This document shows positions 7,416-14,128 of a DNA stretch of 28,521 nt, piece by piece; the first letter of the stretch is position 1; each line of letters opens with the position of its first letter. The notes beneath the pieces are model-generated. The model was not told the origin of the DNA, searched no databases, and saw only the letters and a program-made list of their open reading frames with translations. Position numbers and translations under genes: made by a program. Source of the stretch: Sulfurospirillaceae bacterium (GTDB taxonomy: Bacteria; Campylobacterota; Campylobacteria; Campylobacterales; Sulfurospirillaceae); NCBI GenBank assembly GCA_028705785.1, contig JAQWCT010000005.1, positions 1 through 28,521 of the forward strand, given 5' to 3'.

Positions 7416-9104
7416 TTGTTATCCAATGATGTTATTTTAAGACCCTATTTGAAGCAGATGACACTTTTATGTGTCGATGCTTCACCGCTGATGCAAAGTA
7501 TCTATGAAGATATCTTTACAACGCTTTTTCAGACTGTTTTCATAGCAAATGATGGTGAAGAGGGCATTGCTTTTTGTCAAGAGCATGACATTGATTTAGT
7601 ATTATGTGAGTATGCCCTTCCCCGAATGAATGGCATAGAGATGATAGCGCAGATGCGCCAACTCAAGCCATTGATGCCCATTATCTTAGTGACACAAACG
7701 ATGGAACCTCATGTTTTCACAGAAGCCTTCAAATACCGCGTTTGTAACTTTGTACAAAAGCCATTTGATACGACAGACCTTCTTGAAGCCGTTGAGCAGG
7801 CTGTTAAAATCATCATTGCGGATAAATTTATCTACCAAGAGCAACAAAGACAGCTAGAAGTACTGGAAAAAAAAGTAGCGTATGGGGATTATCAAGAGGA
7901 GCTTTCTTTTCAAAAAGAGCTGAGCATGATTAAAAACGACTTTTATTATCGGCTCATTAGTCATGATTGCGAGCAAAGAGTTGTTTTGGCTGATTTTTTA
8001 TATATGCCCAAAGATATTCTCAGTGGAGATTCATATTCGGCTCGTAAACTAGGCGATGGTAAGGCACTTTTTTTTATGGTTGATGGAATGGGAAAAGGCG
8101 TTTCAGCATCGGTTAGTGCCATGATGAGTGTATCGTTTATCAATTATTTGATTGATAAAATCATTCAAAAAGGGTTAGTCATTGACCTTCAAAAACTCAT
8201 TCACAATGCGCTTTTATATGTACAAGGTATCTTGCTTGAAGAAGAAATCTTATCTATCGTCTTTTTTTACATCCATCCGAAAGAGCAATATTTTGAATAT
8301 GCTTCATTTTCAATGCCCTCCATTCTTATCATGAACCAAGATAATGAAGTGGTAGCACTAAAATCCAACAATCCTCCCATGAACAAATATGTTAGCACTT
8401 TCAAAATCGATCAAATGCCCTATAAAAAAATAAGCAAGATACTTATTTACAGTGATGGATTGGTTGAAAACAGCCTCAAAGAAGAGGGTACTTATGCCCA
8501 ATTCCTACACGAAGATTTTAAAAATGCTATGACGAGAGAGGATTTGCGTCAAAAAATAGTTAAGCGCATTGGAGAGCAAGAAGATGACATTACCTTTATT
8601 TTACTCAATTTAATTTCGTTTGAGCAGACGACTGTGCACCGAGAAATTGAGACAACATTGGATAGCGTTGAAGCTTCAAACGAATGGTTTTTTATACTGA
8701 GAGAACAATGGTGTCAGGATAAAGGTCTTAATACAAAGGCGAGTTTGGCATTTAATGAACTTTTGATGAATGCTTATGAGCATGGCAACCTAGATATCAA
8801 TAAAAACCAAAAGCATCAATTGATCGAAAAAGATGAGTATTTTACCTATTTGGCACATCACGAAAAAGAGTGTCATAAGAAAATTACTATCACTTTACAT
8901 GTAAGCTCAAATCCCGCAGGAGAGAAGTATTTGTTTACCTGTATTGAAGATGAGGGTGAAGGGTTTGATACGGCTATCTTATCAACCGTTTTTGGACTTC
9001 GAAAAAGTTTTAATGGCAGAGGGATTTTTATGAGTAAACGGGCAAGTTTAGGAATTTATTATAATGCTAAAGGAAACTTAGTGATGTTTGTCACTAAGCT
9101 TTAA
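7416..9104 (+). CDS. Pseudo-receiver / PP2C (SpoIIE) phosphatase / HATPase three-domain regulator
   Basis: 562 residues if started at TTG 7416, two bases after the chemoreceptor stop; an ATG at 7458 (residue 15) is the alternative but would leave the first receiver strand without a lead-in. Domain order: receiver (15-135), coiled linker (138-175), SpoIIE/PP2C phosphatase (about 183-400), RsbW-like HATPase (about 410-560). PP2C metal ligands appear intact: Asp205 (SGDSYS), Asp223 (VDGMGKG), Asp347 (YSDGLVE), Asp391 (EDDITF). The ATPase has an N-box (ELLMNAYEHGN, Asn452), EDEGEGFD and GRGI. The receiver is degenerate: Glu65 replaces the phospho-Asp (LVLCEYALPRMNG) and Ala22 replaces one acidic-pocket Asp, while Thr93 and Lys115 remain. 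The layout recalls Pseudomonas HsbR and Vibrio SypE. The STAS protein encoded at 5147-5437 is the obvious substrate. Confidence 0.88.
   Translation: MLSNDVILRPYLKQMTLLCVDASPLMQSIYEDIFTTLFQTVFIANDGEEGIAFCQEHDIDLVLCEYALPRMNGIEMIAQMRQLKPLMPIILVTQTMEPHVFTEAFKYRVCNFVQKPFDTTDLLEAVEQAVKIIIADKFIYQEQQRQLEVLEKKVAYGDYQEELSFQKELSMIKNDFYYRLISHDCEQRVVLADFLYMPKDILSGDSYSARKLGDGKALFFMVDGMGKGVSASVSAMMSVSFINYLIDKIIQKGLVIDLQKLIHNALLYVQGILLEEEILSIVFFYIHPKEQYFEYASFSMPSILIMNQDNEVVALKSNNPPMNKYVSTFKIDQMPYKKISKILIYSDGLVENSLKEEGTYAQFLHEDFKNAMTREDLRQKIVKRIGEQEDDITFILLNLISFEQTTVHREIETTLDSVEASNEWFFILREQWCQDKGLNTKASLAFNELLMNAYEHGNLDINKNQKHQLIEKDEYFTYLAHHEKECHKKITITLHVSSNPAGEKYLFTCIEDEGEGFDTAILSTVFGLRKSFNGRGIFMSKRASLGIYYNAKGNLVMFVTKL
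8895..8904. repeat. Palindrome copy TTACATGTAA in the phosphatase/kinase gene
   Basis: A 10-bp perfect palindrome read as Leu-His-Val-Ser in the HATPase domain. Member of the window-wide repeat family. Confidence 0.9.
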
Positions 9105-9504
9105 AGGGCGCACTTTTTTGCAAATCTTTTAACGAAGAGTTTTTGAACATCTCTTCAATAAGCTGTTTAGGCTTTGACCACGATTCATGTAAAACACAAT
9201 GTTCACCTTGACTACATAAACCTTCTCCCATCAAACATACATCTTCATTAACATCATTCATGACTTCTAAAATATCGTAAATCTTGATTTCTTCTAAGGG
9301 TTTAGCAAAGATAAAGCCACCATTTTTGCCCCGAGTTGAGTTGATAAAACCCGCTTTTCCAAGGTTGGTCATGATGCGTGTTAGGTACTTATAGGGGATA
9401 TTTAATGTTTGAGAGAGTCCTTTAGCGGTATGTGAATCTTCATTGGTATTGCTCATATGGGCTAGGATTCTAAGGGCGTATTCTGAGGTTGCTTTGAGTT
9501 TCAT
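9094..9504 (-). CDS. Rrf2-family transcriptional regulator, probable Fe-S (NsrR/IscR-like) sensor
   Basis: A 136-residue winged-helix regulator. The N-terminal region (MKLKATSEYALRILAHMS, and TRGKNGGFIFAKP forming the wing) is typical of Rrf2. Three cysteines, Cys90, Cys97 and Cys103, spaced CX6CX5C, match the cluster-binding loop of NsrR/IscR-type members that sense nitric oxide or Fe-S status. The gene diverges from a heme-copper enzyme that looks like an NO reductase, which favours an NO-sensing role; this is inference. It has a good AAGGAA ribosome binding site. Its 3' end overlaps that of the phosphatase/kinase gene by 11 bases, tail to tail. Confidence 0.88.
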   Translation of the reverse strand: MKLKATSEYALRILAHMSNTNEDSHTAKGLSQTLNIPYKYLTRIMTNLGKAGFINSTRGKNGGFIFAKPLEEIKIYDILEVMNDVNEDVCLMGEGLCSQGEHCVLHESWSKPKQLIEEMFKNSSLKDLQKSAPFKA

Positions 9505-9607
9505 CTTCTTCCTTTTCGAAATAGTATTGTAATGAAAAAAGATTAAAGATAAATTATTTTTTTGTCAGCTTTTCTTAATTTTTCTTTCAGTAATATTACA
9601 AGTATTA

Positions 9608-9634
9608 ATTACTACCTTTAAGTAGTAATATAAA
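9608..9634 (+). promoter_or_regulatory. Palindromic operator overlapping the -10 of the NO-reductase-like operon
   Basis: ATTACTAC and GTAGTAAT form a perfect eight-base inverted repeat with a six-base spacer (9608-9629). A further AGTAAT half site lies at 9589-9594. TATAAA at 9629-9634 is a plausible -10, so a repressor on the palindrome would block RNA polymerase. The divergent Rrf2 regulator is the natural candidate to bind it. AAAGGATGAGAG precedes the ATG at 9651 as ribosome binding site. Confidence 0.6.
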
Positions 9635-9650
9635 AATAAAAGGATGAGAG

Positions 9651-10241
9651 ATGACTTTTTTGAACTCCCTAGAGTTGTTGGCATTTCACAATGTGGCATA
9701 CAGTGTTTATTCTGCACTGATTATCGCTGTTATTGCGTGGTTTGGCTACAACTTGACGCGTAAGGAAAAAGCAGAACCATTGGTGAGAATCCCTTTTTAT
9801 GGGTTTATCGCATTTTTGGTCGCTGCAGGTGTTGGGCATCACATATTTACTTACAATGTGGTTCCATGGGTGGCTGAGGATATCACAAGGGCAAAAAATA
9901 CACCGAGTAAAATTTACAAGGTGACCATTGAAAAGCATCAATTTAAACTTCCAAGTGAAAAATTGGTTCTCAACTGTGGCGATAAAGTACTTTTTGATGT
10001 TGAAAGTAAAGATTTGGTGTATGGTTTTGGTTTGTTTAGAAAAAATCATACGATGGTAACCCAAATGCAAGTCAATCCAGGGTCTAAAAATACTTTACTT
10101 TGGACATTTCATGATGATGGCGTATTTGACTTGATGTCAACAGAATACTCAGGCCCAAAAGGCAATGCGATGTTTGTTCCAAATGTTGTAGAAGTCAGTG
10201 GCTGTAAAGAAAAAGTTGCAACAAATGGAGGTTCAAAATGA
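9651..10241 (+). CDS. CuA-less subunit II of a heme-copper enzyme (NO-reductase-like)
   Basis: A 196-residue membrane-anchored protein with helices at about 15-33 and 48-66 and a periplasmic cupredoxin-like domain (about 85-185). The cytochrome oxidase subunit II pattern is recognisable: DLVYGFGLFRKN, then VNPGSKNTLLWTF, then STEYSGPKGNAM. The CuA ligands are gone: the first His is Tyr124, the two Cys are Ser163 and Ser167, and the second His is missing, though Met174 remains. It therefore cannot hold a CuA centre and is unlikely to take electrons from cytochrome c in the usual way. It overlaps the catalytic subunit gene by four bases (ATGA). Possible roles are assembly, quinol use, or a distinct electron entry. 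Confidence 0.85.
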   Translation: MTFLNSLELLAFHNVAYSVYSALIIAVIAWFGYNLTRKEKAEPLVRIPFYGFIAFLVAAGVGHHIFTYNVVPWVAEDITRAKNTPSKIYKVTIEKHQFKLPSEKLVLNCGDKVLFDVESKDLVYGFGLFRKNHTMVTQMQVNPGSKNTLLWTFHDDGVFDLMSTEYSGPKGNAMFVPNVVEVSGCKEKVATNGGSK

Positions 10242-11893
10242 GTTTTATGAGTGATTTAGTGCATGGTGCAGACAATCAGTTTGACCACAAAAGCCTCAAT
10301 GCTCTTCAAAAAGTAACGCTTCGAGCTGTTGTGGTTGCTTTCTTGTTTTATGGTTTGGCGGCTATTGAGGGTATGATCATGCGTATGGCTGCGATTACGC
10401 CAAGCATTCCTCCTGTTAATGGCAGCGTTGACCATTATTTCGCGATTATGACGGTACATCCTATTGTAGGTATTTTTGGGTCAACTTATCAGTTGGTTTT
10501 TGGTGCATTTTTGTTTTTGATTCCTTTTTTGACTAAAAAACCACTTTATAGCATCAAACTCGCTAATGCGGTATGGATACTTATCACCGTAGGTACTATT
10601 ACTTCATGGTTGGCTTCATTTATCTATAATTATGCACCACTTTATACGCTTTATTGGCCATTGCCTGCAGATACAACACAGTTTAAAGCTATTGGCGGCG
10701 TGATGTTTATCGTTGGTGTTGCCCTCATCATGGTAGGAACTTTAGGGTTTATCTACGATGTCTATGCAACTGTTTTTTCAAAAGTAGGTGTCCATAAAGA
10801 TAAAACTACTAAAGAGCTTTTGATTTCTGGTTTTGGAATTGATGGTATGATGAACCTTTGGTATAAACTCACCGGTCGTCAACCTTACTCAAAAGAGCCA
10901 GCTCTTTCATTACCAGTAGTTGCTATCTTTAGAGGAACAGTCGATACATTTTTAGATGCGTTGGTTATCCTCACAGCAGGTGTTTTAGTGCTGGTTTATC
11001 TCCTTTTTGATATGAGCGGTGTGAAGTTGGATGTTGCAGCAGTTGATGCCCTTTTATATAAAAATTTATTTTGGTGGGGACTTGACCTTGTTGCTGATGG
11101 GCTTGTACTTATCTATGTAGCAGGTTCTTGGTATTTACTCGCAACGCTTATCACAGGACAAAAACTCTTTATGGAAAATGTGGCTAGAGCTGCATTGATG
11201 TTGGAGCTTTTGGTTTCATGGATGGTTTGGTCGCATCACTTACTCGCCGATCAAGGTCAGCCTGAGATGATGAAGCTTATCTCTGGTGAGATGGTTACTG
11301 CATTTGAGCTTTTAACACAAGGTTTAGCACTCTTTATTACACTTGTAACCTTATGGAAAGCACGACCACTTAAAATGACGATGGAGCTTAAGTATCTTTT
11401 AGGTGGACTTGTTGGTTTTGGTTTGGCAGTTCCCGCAGGAATTATTCAAGCAGATATGGCGATGAACAGAGTCCTTCACAATACACAATGGATTATCGGA
11501 GCGCATGTACATATCGCTATCATCGTTGGTCTTTATATGACACTTTACAGTGCTGTGTATGTGCTTTGGCCTTTGGTCACAAACAATGCCAAACTATGGA
11601 GTACCAAACTCGCTAATGCACACTTTTGGTTGCATCTCATAGGCGGTATCGGTATGGGTGCATTTATGGGTATGGCAGGACTTGATGGTATGCTTCGTCG
11701 TCACATGTACTTCAATGGTGAGTATAACTTCTATATGATACTTGCGGGTATTTGTGGTGGTATGTTATTGCTTGCATGGGTTCTTTTCTTATTCAATGTC
11801 ATTATGTCGGTTGGTCTTAAAGGGCTTATTGGTATCTTTTTACCCTCTGAACATAAAGAAGCAAGTTATGGCATAGAGCCAGTAAAAGCTTAA
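10238..11893 (+). CDS. Heme-copper superfamily catalytic subunit, probable nitric oxide reductase (gNOR-like)
   Basis: A 551-residue polytopic membrane protein with the superfamily's metal ligands: His74 (TVHPIVG, low-spin heme), the His333-His334 pair (WSHHLLAD), and His423/His425 (GAHVHIAIIVG). In helix VI the segment WWGLDLVADG aligns with cNOR's H-L-W-V-E-G, putting Asp283 where the first CuB/FeB histidine should be and Asp287 at the catalytic Glu. The oxidase HPEVY motif with its cross-linked Tyr is absent, so oxygen reduction is unlikely. From memory, an Asp replacing a CuB His was noted for the gNOR group of alternative NO reductases. An Rrf2 regulator diverges from it. NO detoxification during nitrate ammonification is the likely role, by inference. 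Confidence 0.8.
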   Translation: MSFMSDLVHGADNQFDHKSLNALQKVTLRAVVVAFLFYGLAAIEGMIMRMAAITPSIPPVNGSVDHYFAIMTVHPIVGIFGSTYQLVFGAFLFLIPFLTKKPLYSIKLANAVWILITVGTITSWLASFIYNYAPLYTLYWPLPADTTQFKAIGGVMFIVGVALIMVGTLGFIYDVYATVFSKVGVHKDKTTKELLISGFGIDGMMNLWYKLTGRQPYSKEPALSLPVVAIFRGTVDTFLDALVILTAGVLVLVYLLFDMSGVKLDVAAVDALLYKNLFWWGLDLVADGLVLIYVAGSWYLLATLITGQKLFMENVARAALMLELLVSWMVWSHHLLADQGQPEMMKLISGEMVTAFELLTQGLALFITLVTLWKARPLKMTMELKYLLGGLVGFGLAVPAGIIQADMAMNRVLHNTQWIIGAHVHIAIIVGLYMTLYSAVYVLWPLVTNNAKLWSTKLANAHFWLHLIGGIGMGAFMGMAGLDGMLRRHMYFNGEYNFYMILAGICGGMLLLAWVLFLFNVIMSVGLKGLIGIFLPSEHKEASYGIEPVKA

Positions 11894-11900
11894 AAAATTA

Positions 11901-11924
11901 GTCGCATCGCTCTTGCGGTGCGAC
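11901..11924. other. Hairpin between the NO-reductase-like gene and the next gene
   Basis: GTCGCATCGC, loop TCTT, GCGGTGCGAC: a 10-bp stem with one G-T wobble. No T run follows on plus, so it is not a standard terminator for the upstream gene. On the minus strand a T-rich stretch would follow it, but no minus-strand gene ends here. It could stabilise the upstream mRNA end or lower expression of the next gene. Confidence 0.6.
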
Positions 11925-11940
11925 GCTCAAAGTAGAAACT

Positions 11941-12546
11941 ATGATTTATTTAAAACGAGTTGCACGAGAGATTAAAACTATCGGTTTGTATGATTTGGTT
12001 TTTCAAGATGTGCAAAAAATTCTTCAAAAAAAAGAGATAGAAGTTTTTGAAATAGAAGCACTATTGTCTTCACACCCTGAAATTTTAGAAGCGTACAAGC
12101 AAACTAATGTCGAATACAACATCAGCAACATTCATCTTCGCGATATTTCTTTTGAAGATTTAGCCTTTACATGTAAAGAAAAAGCCAATAGGGTTAATGC
12201 CAATCTTGCGAAGCTTCGAGAGATAGAAAAGTACACACTTGACTTTGAACAAAGCTCTGTTCTTGTCATCATCATGTCTATTGAATTTTTTGTGCTATTT
12301 TCTGTGCAATACTTCATTGTTTTACTTGACCTTAAAGTCTGGCAATGGGAGATTTACGGATTATTTGCACTCTCTGTTTTATGGGCATGGTTGTATGCCA
12401 AAAAAGAGCGAAAAAAGTTTGAAACCAATGCTCTGACTTATGAAAAGCTTTATGGTGAAACTTTAGAAATAGTGGATGATCTTGAAAAAGAAGGTTGTGT
12501 TAGCAGAGAAAAATTGATGATTGAGCAAAGTAATGAGCATATCTAA
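11941..12546 (+). CDS. Unknown membrane protein following the NO-reductase-like genes
   Basis: A 201-residue protein I do not recognise. Residues 1-105 are charged and helical, two transmembrane helices lie at about 106-127 and 131-153, and a charged coiled-coil-like tail (about 154-201) follows. There are no metal-binding motifs. It begins 47 bases after the catalytic subunit with no promoter seen in between, so it may be the third gene of that operon despite the intervening hairpin. The Shine-Dalgarno is weak. A 14-bp palindrome copy inside it is read as Phe-Thr-Cys-Lys. Confidence 0.7.
   Translation: MIYLKRVAREIKTIGLYDLVFQDVQKILQKKEIEVFEIEALLSSHPEILEAYKQTNVEYNISNIHLRDISFEDLAFTCKEKANRVNANLAKLREIEKYTLDFEQSSVLVIIMSIEFFVLFSVQYFIVLLDLKVWQWEIYGLFALSVLWAWLYAKKERKKFETNALTYEKLYGETLEIVDDLEKEGCVSREKLMIEQSNEHI
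12165..12178. repeat. Palindrome copy, 14 bp (CTTTACATGTAAAG)
   Basis: A perfect 14-bp palindrome inside the unknown membrane protein gene, read in the Phe-Thr-Cys-Lys frame. Confidence 0.9.
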
Positions 12547-12566
12547 GGCGAGAAAACCCGCCTTAG
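12543..12566. terminator. Hairpin between convergent genes
   Basis: CTAAGGCG, eight-base loop, CGCCTTAG: an eight-base perfect stem that includes the stop codon of the plus-strand membrane protein. It lies just before the end of the minus-strand cytochrome gene. There is no long T run on either strand, so it is a weak intrinsic terminator or an mRNA 3'-end stabiliser. Confidence 0.5.
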
Positions 12567-12575
12567 TGTGACAAA

Positions 12576-12872
12576 CTATTTAAAAGAAGCGATAGTCGCT
12601 GCAACTGCTGCGATTTCATCATCATTCATTCCTGATACAATAGGTTTCATAATCGCTTTCATAGGACCACCCACATCATTTTTATAACCATTCATGGAAG
12701 CTATTGTTTTAGCGGCATCCCATCCTGCGATAACGACTGATTTATTTAATGCAGGTTTGACTGCTTTTTCGCCATGACAGGAAAAACATTTTTCCTTATA
12801 AACCGCGGCACCATCTGCGGCAAAGAGTGTTGATAATGCTACAACACTAAGTCCTAATACAATCTTCTTCAT
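12576..12872 (-). CDS. Periplasmic c-type monoheme cytochrome (c553-like)
   Basis: A 98-residue protein with signal peptide (residues 1-19, MKKIVLGLSVVALSTLFAA). There is one heme-binding motif, CFSCH, at about residues 29-33. The C-terminal IMKPIVSGMNDDEIAAVAATI resembles the Met-ligand and final helix of small class I cytochromes c such as Campylobacter cytochrome c553. It would carry electrons in the periplasm between a quinol-oxidising complex and a terminal reductase. It lies downstream of the superoxide-reductase-like gene on the same strand but is separated from it by a strong terminator, so it has its own promoter. A link to superoxide reduction is conceivable but unproven. Confidence 0.88.
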   Translation of the reverse strand: MKKIVLGLSVVALSTLFAADGAAVYKEKCFSCHGEKAVKPALNKSVVIAGWDAAKTIASMNGYKNDVGGPMKAIMKPIVSGMNDDEIAAVAATIASFK

Positions 12873-12938
12873 TCTAAACTCCTGATTTTTTAGCGAAATA
12901 ATAGCCTATTTTGAAAAATTTTGCATTGATTAGCGTCA

Positions 12939-12962
12939 AAAAAGAGCCTTTTGGCTCTTTTT
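12939..12962 (-). terminator. Intrinsic terminator of the superoxide-reductase-like gene
   Basis: Read on minus: AAAAAGAGCC, loop AAAA, GGCTCTTTTT followed by another T. A 10-bp stem with tetraloop and T tract directly after the stop at 12964 is a textbook Rho-independent terminator. Confidence 0.9.
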
Positions 12963-12963
12963 C

Positions 12964-13389
12964 TTAAAGTGTTATAGAGGCGGTATAGTCTCCATGAAGG
13001 TTACAACGAGAGGTAGCAGAAAGCATTTTGGTTGTTTTTGTATTGATTCTAGTTGCCAAATAACCTCTTGAAGCTGTAGGCTCCAAAGACACACTAGCAA
13101 CCTTTTTCCCATCTGCTAAAAGTTCTATTTCGTAAATCCAGTGATTGTCAATACTTGGATGAATGACACCTTTTTGACCGATATTGACTTCAACCAGTGC
13201 AAAACCTTGTGCGTCAACAGCTCCAACTTTGATTTCAGGGGAGTGTTTGAGTTCGAGTTCTGTCATCTTAGTGGGATCTTGAATCTCCATCTTTTTTTTG
13301 TTGACAATGAGCTTTTCTTCGTAAGCCGAAGCACAGGTGGTGGCAAGGGCTGCTAAGGCAGCAAGTTTGATAGCATCTCTTCTTTGCAT
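12964..13389 (-). CDS. Tat-exported superoxide-reductase-like protein (class II SOR domain)
   Basis: A 141-residue protein starting with a twin-arginine-type signal (MQRRDAIKLAALAALA, cleavage near Ala22). The mature part matches neelaredoxin/desulfoferrodoxin centre II: Lys48-His49 (LKHSP), His77 and His83 (IHPSIDNHW), and Cys129 and His132 (CNLHG), giving the expected four His and one Cys iron ligands. The Glu that precedes Lys-His in many superoxide reductases is Leu47 here. Superoxide reductases reduce superoxide to hydrogen peroxide without making oxygen. Here the enzyme would act in the periplasm. It diverges from cytoplasmic sodB, so the locus covers both compartments. Start and terminator are clear. 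Confidence 0.85.
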   Translation of the reverse strand: MQRRDAIKLAALAALATTCASAYEEKLIVNKKKMEIQDPTKMTELELKHSPEIKVGAVDAQGFALVEVNIGQKGVIHPSIDNHWIYEIELLADGKKVASVSLEPTASRGYLATRINTKTTKMLSATSRCNLHGDYTASITL

Positions 13390-13468
13390 GGTAAAACTCC
13401 TTTGAAAAAAATTTGTTCCTAAGTATAGATAAAAATGTTTAATAATTCTTTTAATAAAAAAGAGTAAA

Positions 13469-13499
13469 GTTATCTCATATAAATTCTAAAGGAGATAAC
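13469..13499 (+). promoter_or_regulatory. Inverted repeat covering the sodB ribosome binding site
   Basis: GTTATCTC (13469-13476) and GAGATAAC (13492-13499) are perfectly complementary arms 15 bases apart. The second arm contains part of the AAAGGAG Shine-Dalgarno and ends one base before the sodB ATG. In mRNA this could fold into a hairpin hiding the ribosome binding site; as DNA it could be an operator. Either reading is inference. Confidence 0.5.
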
Positions 13500-13500
13500 A

Positions 13501-14091
13501 ATGGCTATTGAACTACCAGTACTTCCATATGAGGCAAGCGCACTTGAGCCTTTCATCAGTGCAAATACTTTGGGTTTTCATCATGGAAAACATCATCAAA
13601 CTTATGTTACCAATACCAATAATCTTATCAAAGGTACAGACCTTGAAGATGCGAGTCTTGAAAAAATCGTGTTAAGTGCCGCTAATAATGCTGAAAAAGC
13701 AGGACTTTTCAACAATGCTGCTCAAGTATGGAATCATACATTTTACTGGAAAAGTATGAAAAAAGGCGGTGGTGGTGCTCCAACTGGCGCTATTGCTAAA
13801 AAAATCAATGAAGATTTTGGAAGTTATGAAGCTTTTGCTGAAGCATTTAAAAATGCAGGTTTGACACAGTTTGGTAGTGGTTGGGCATGGTTAGTGCTTA
13901 AAGATGGCAAACTTCAAATTATGAAAACAGCCAATGGAGACACGCCAATGGCGCATGGCTTTATCGCTATTTTAACGGTAGATGTATGGGAACATGCATA
14001 CTATCTTGACTATCAAAACAAAAGAGCAGATTATCTTGATGTTTTCTTGAAAAATTTAGTGAACTGGGATTTTGCGAACGCAAATCTTTAG
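13501..14091 (+). CDS. sodB: Iron superoxide dismutase
   Basis: A 196-residue cytoplasmic enzyme converting superoxide to oxygen and peroxide. The metal ligands are His27 (FHHGKHH), His79 (VWNHTFYW), Asp161 and His165 (TVDVWEHAYY). Gln75 in NNAAQVWNH is the residue typical of Fe-type rather than Mn-type enzymes. There is no signal peptide. The length is normal for the family. It has a strong AAAGGAG ribosome binding site, part of which lies in an inverted repeat. It diverges from the exported superoxide-reductase-like gene, and a long hairpin follows it. Confidence 0.96.
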   Translation: MAIELPVLPYEASALEPFISANTLGFHHGKHHQTYVTNTNNLIKGTDLEDASLEKIVLSAANNAEKAGLFNNAAQVWNHTFYWKSMKKGGGGAPTGAIAKKINEDFGSYEAFAEAFKNAGLTQFGSGWAWLVLKDGKLQIMKTANGDTPMAHGFIAILTVDVWEHAYYLDYQNKRADYLDVFLKNLVNWDFANANL

Positions 14092-14099
14092 AAGATGAT

Positions 14100-14128
14100 T
14101 TTAGGCGAACTATAAAGGTTCGCCTAAA
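14100..14128. terminator. Bidirectional hairpin between sodB and ribA
   Basis: TTTAGGCGAAC, loop TATAAAG, GTTCGCCTAAA: an 11-bp perfect stem between convergent genes. It overlaps the last bases of ribA. T and A flanks on both sides fit use as a shared terminator. Confidence 0.7.

Noticed and set aside
10238..11893. Calling the heme-copper subunit a cbb3 or ba3 oxygen reductase
   Set aside because: The HPEVY helix VI motif is replaced by GLDLVADG and the partner subunit has no CuA ligands, so an oxidase assignment would ignore the key residues.
12964..13389. Calling the Tat-signal protein SoxY
   Set aside because: SoxY proteins have a similar Tat start but end in a Gly-Gly-Cys-Gly-Gly-type tail. 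This one lacks it and instead carries the HP-x4-H and CNxHG iron-ligand motifs of superoxide reductases.
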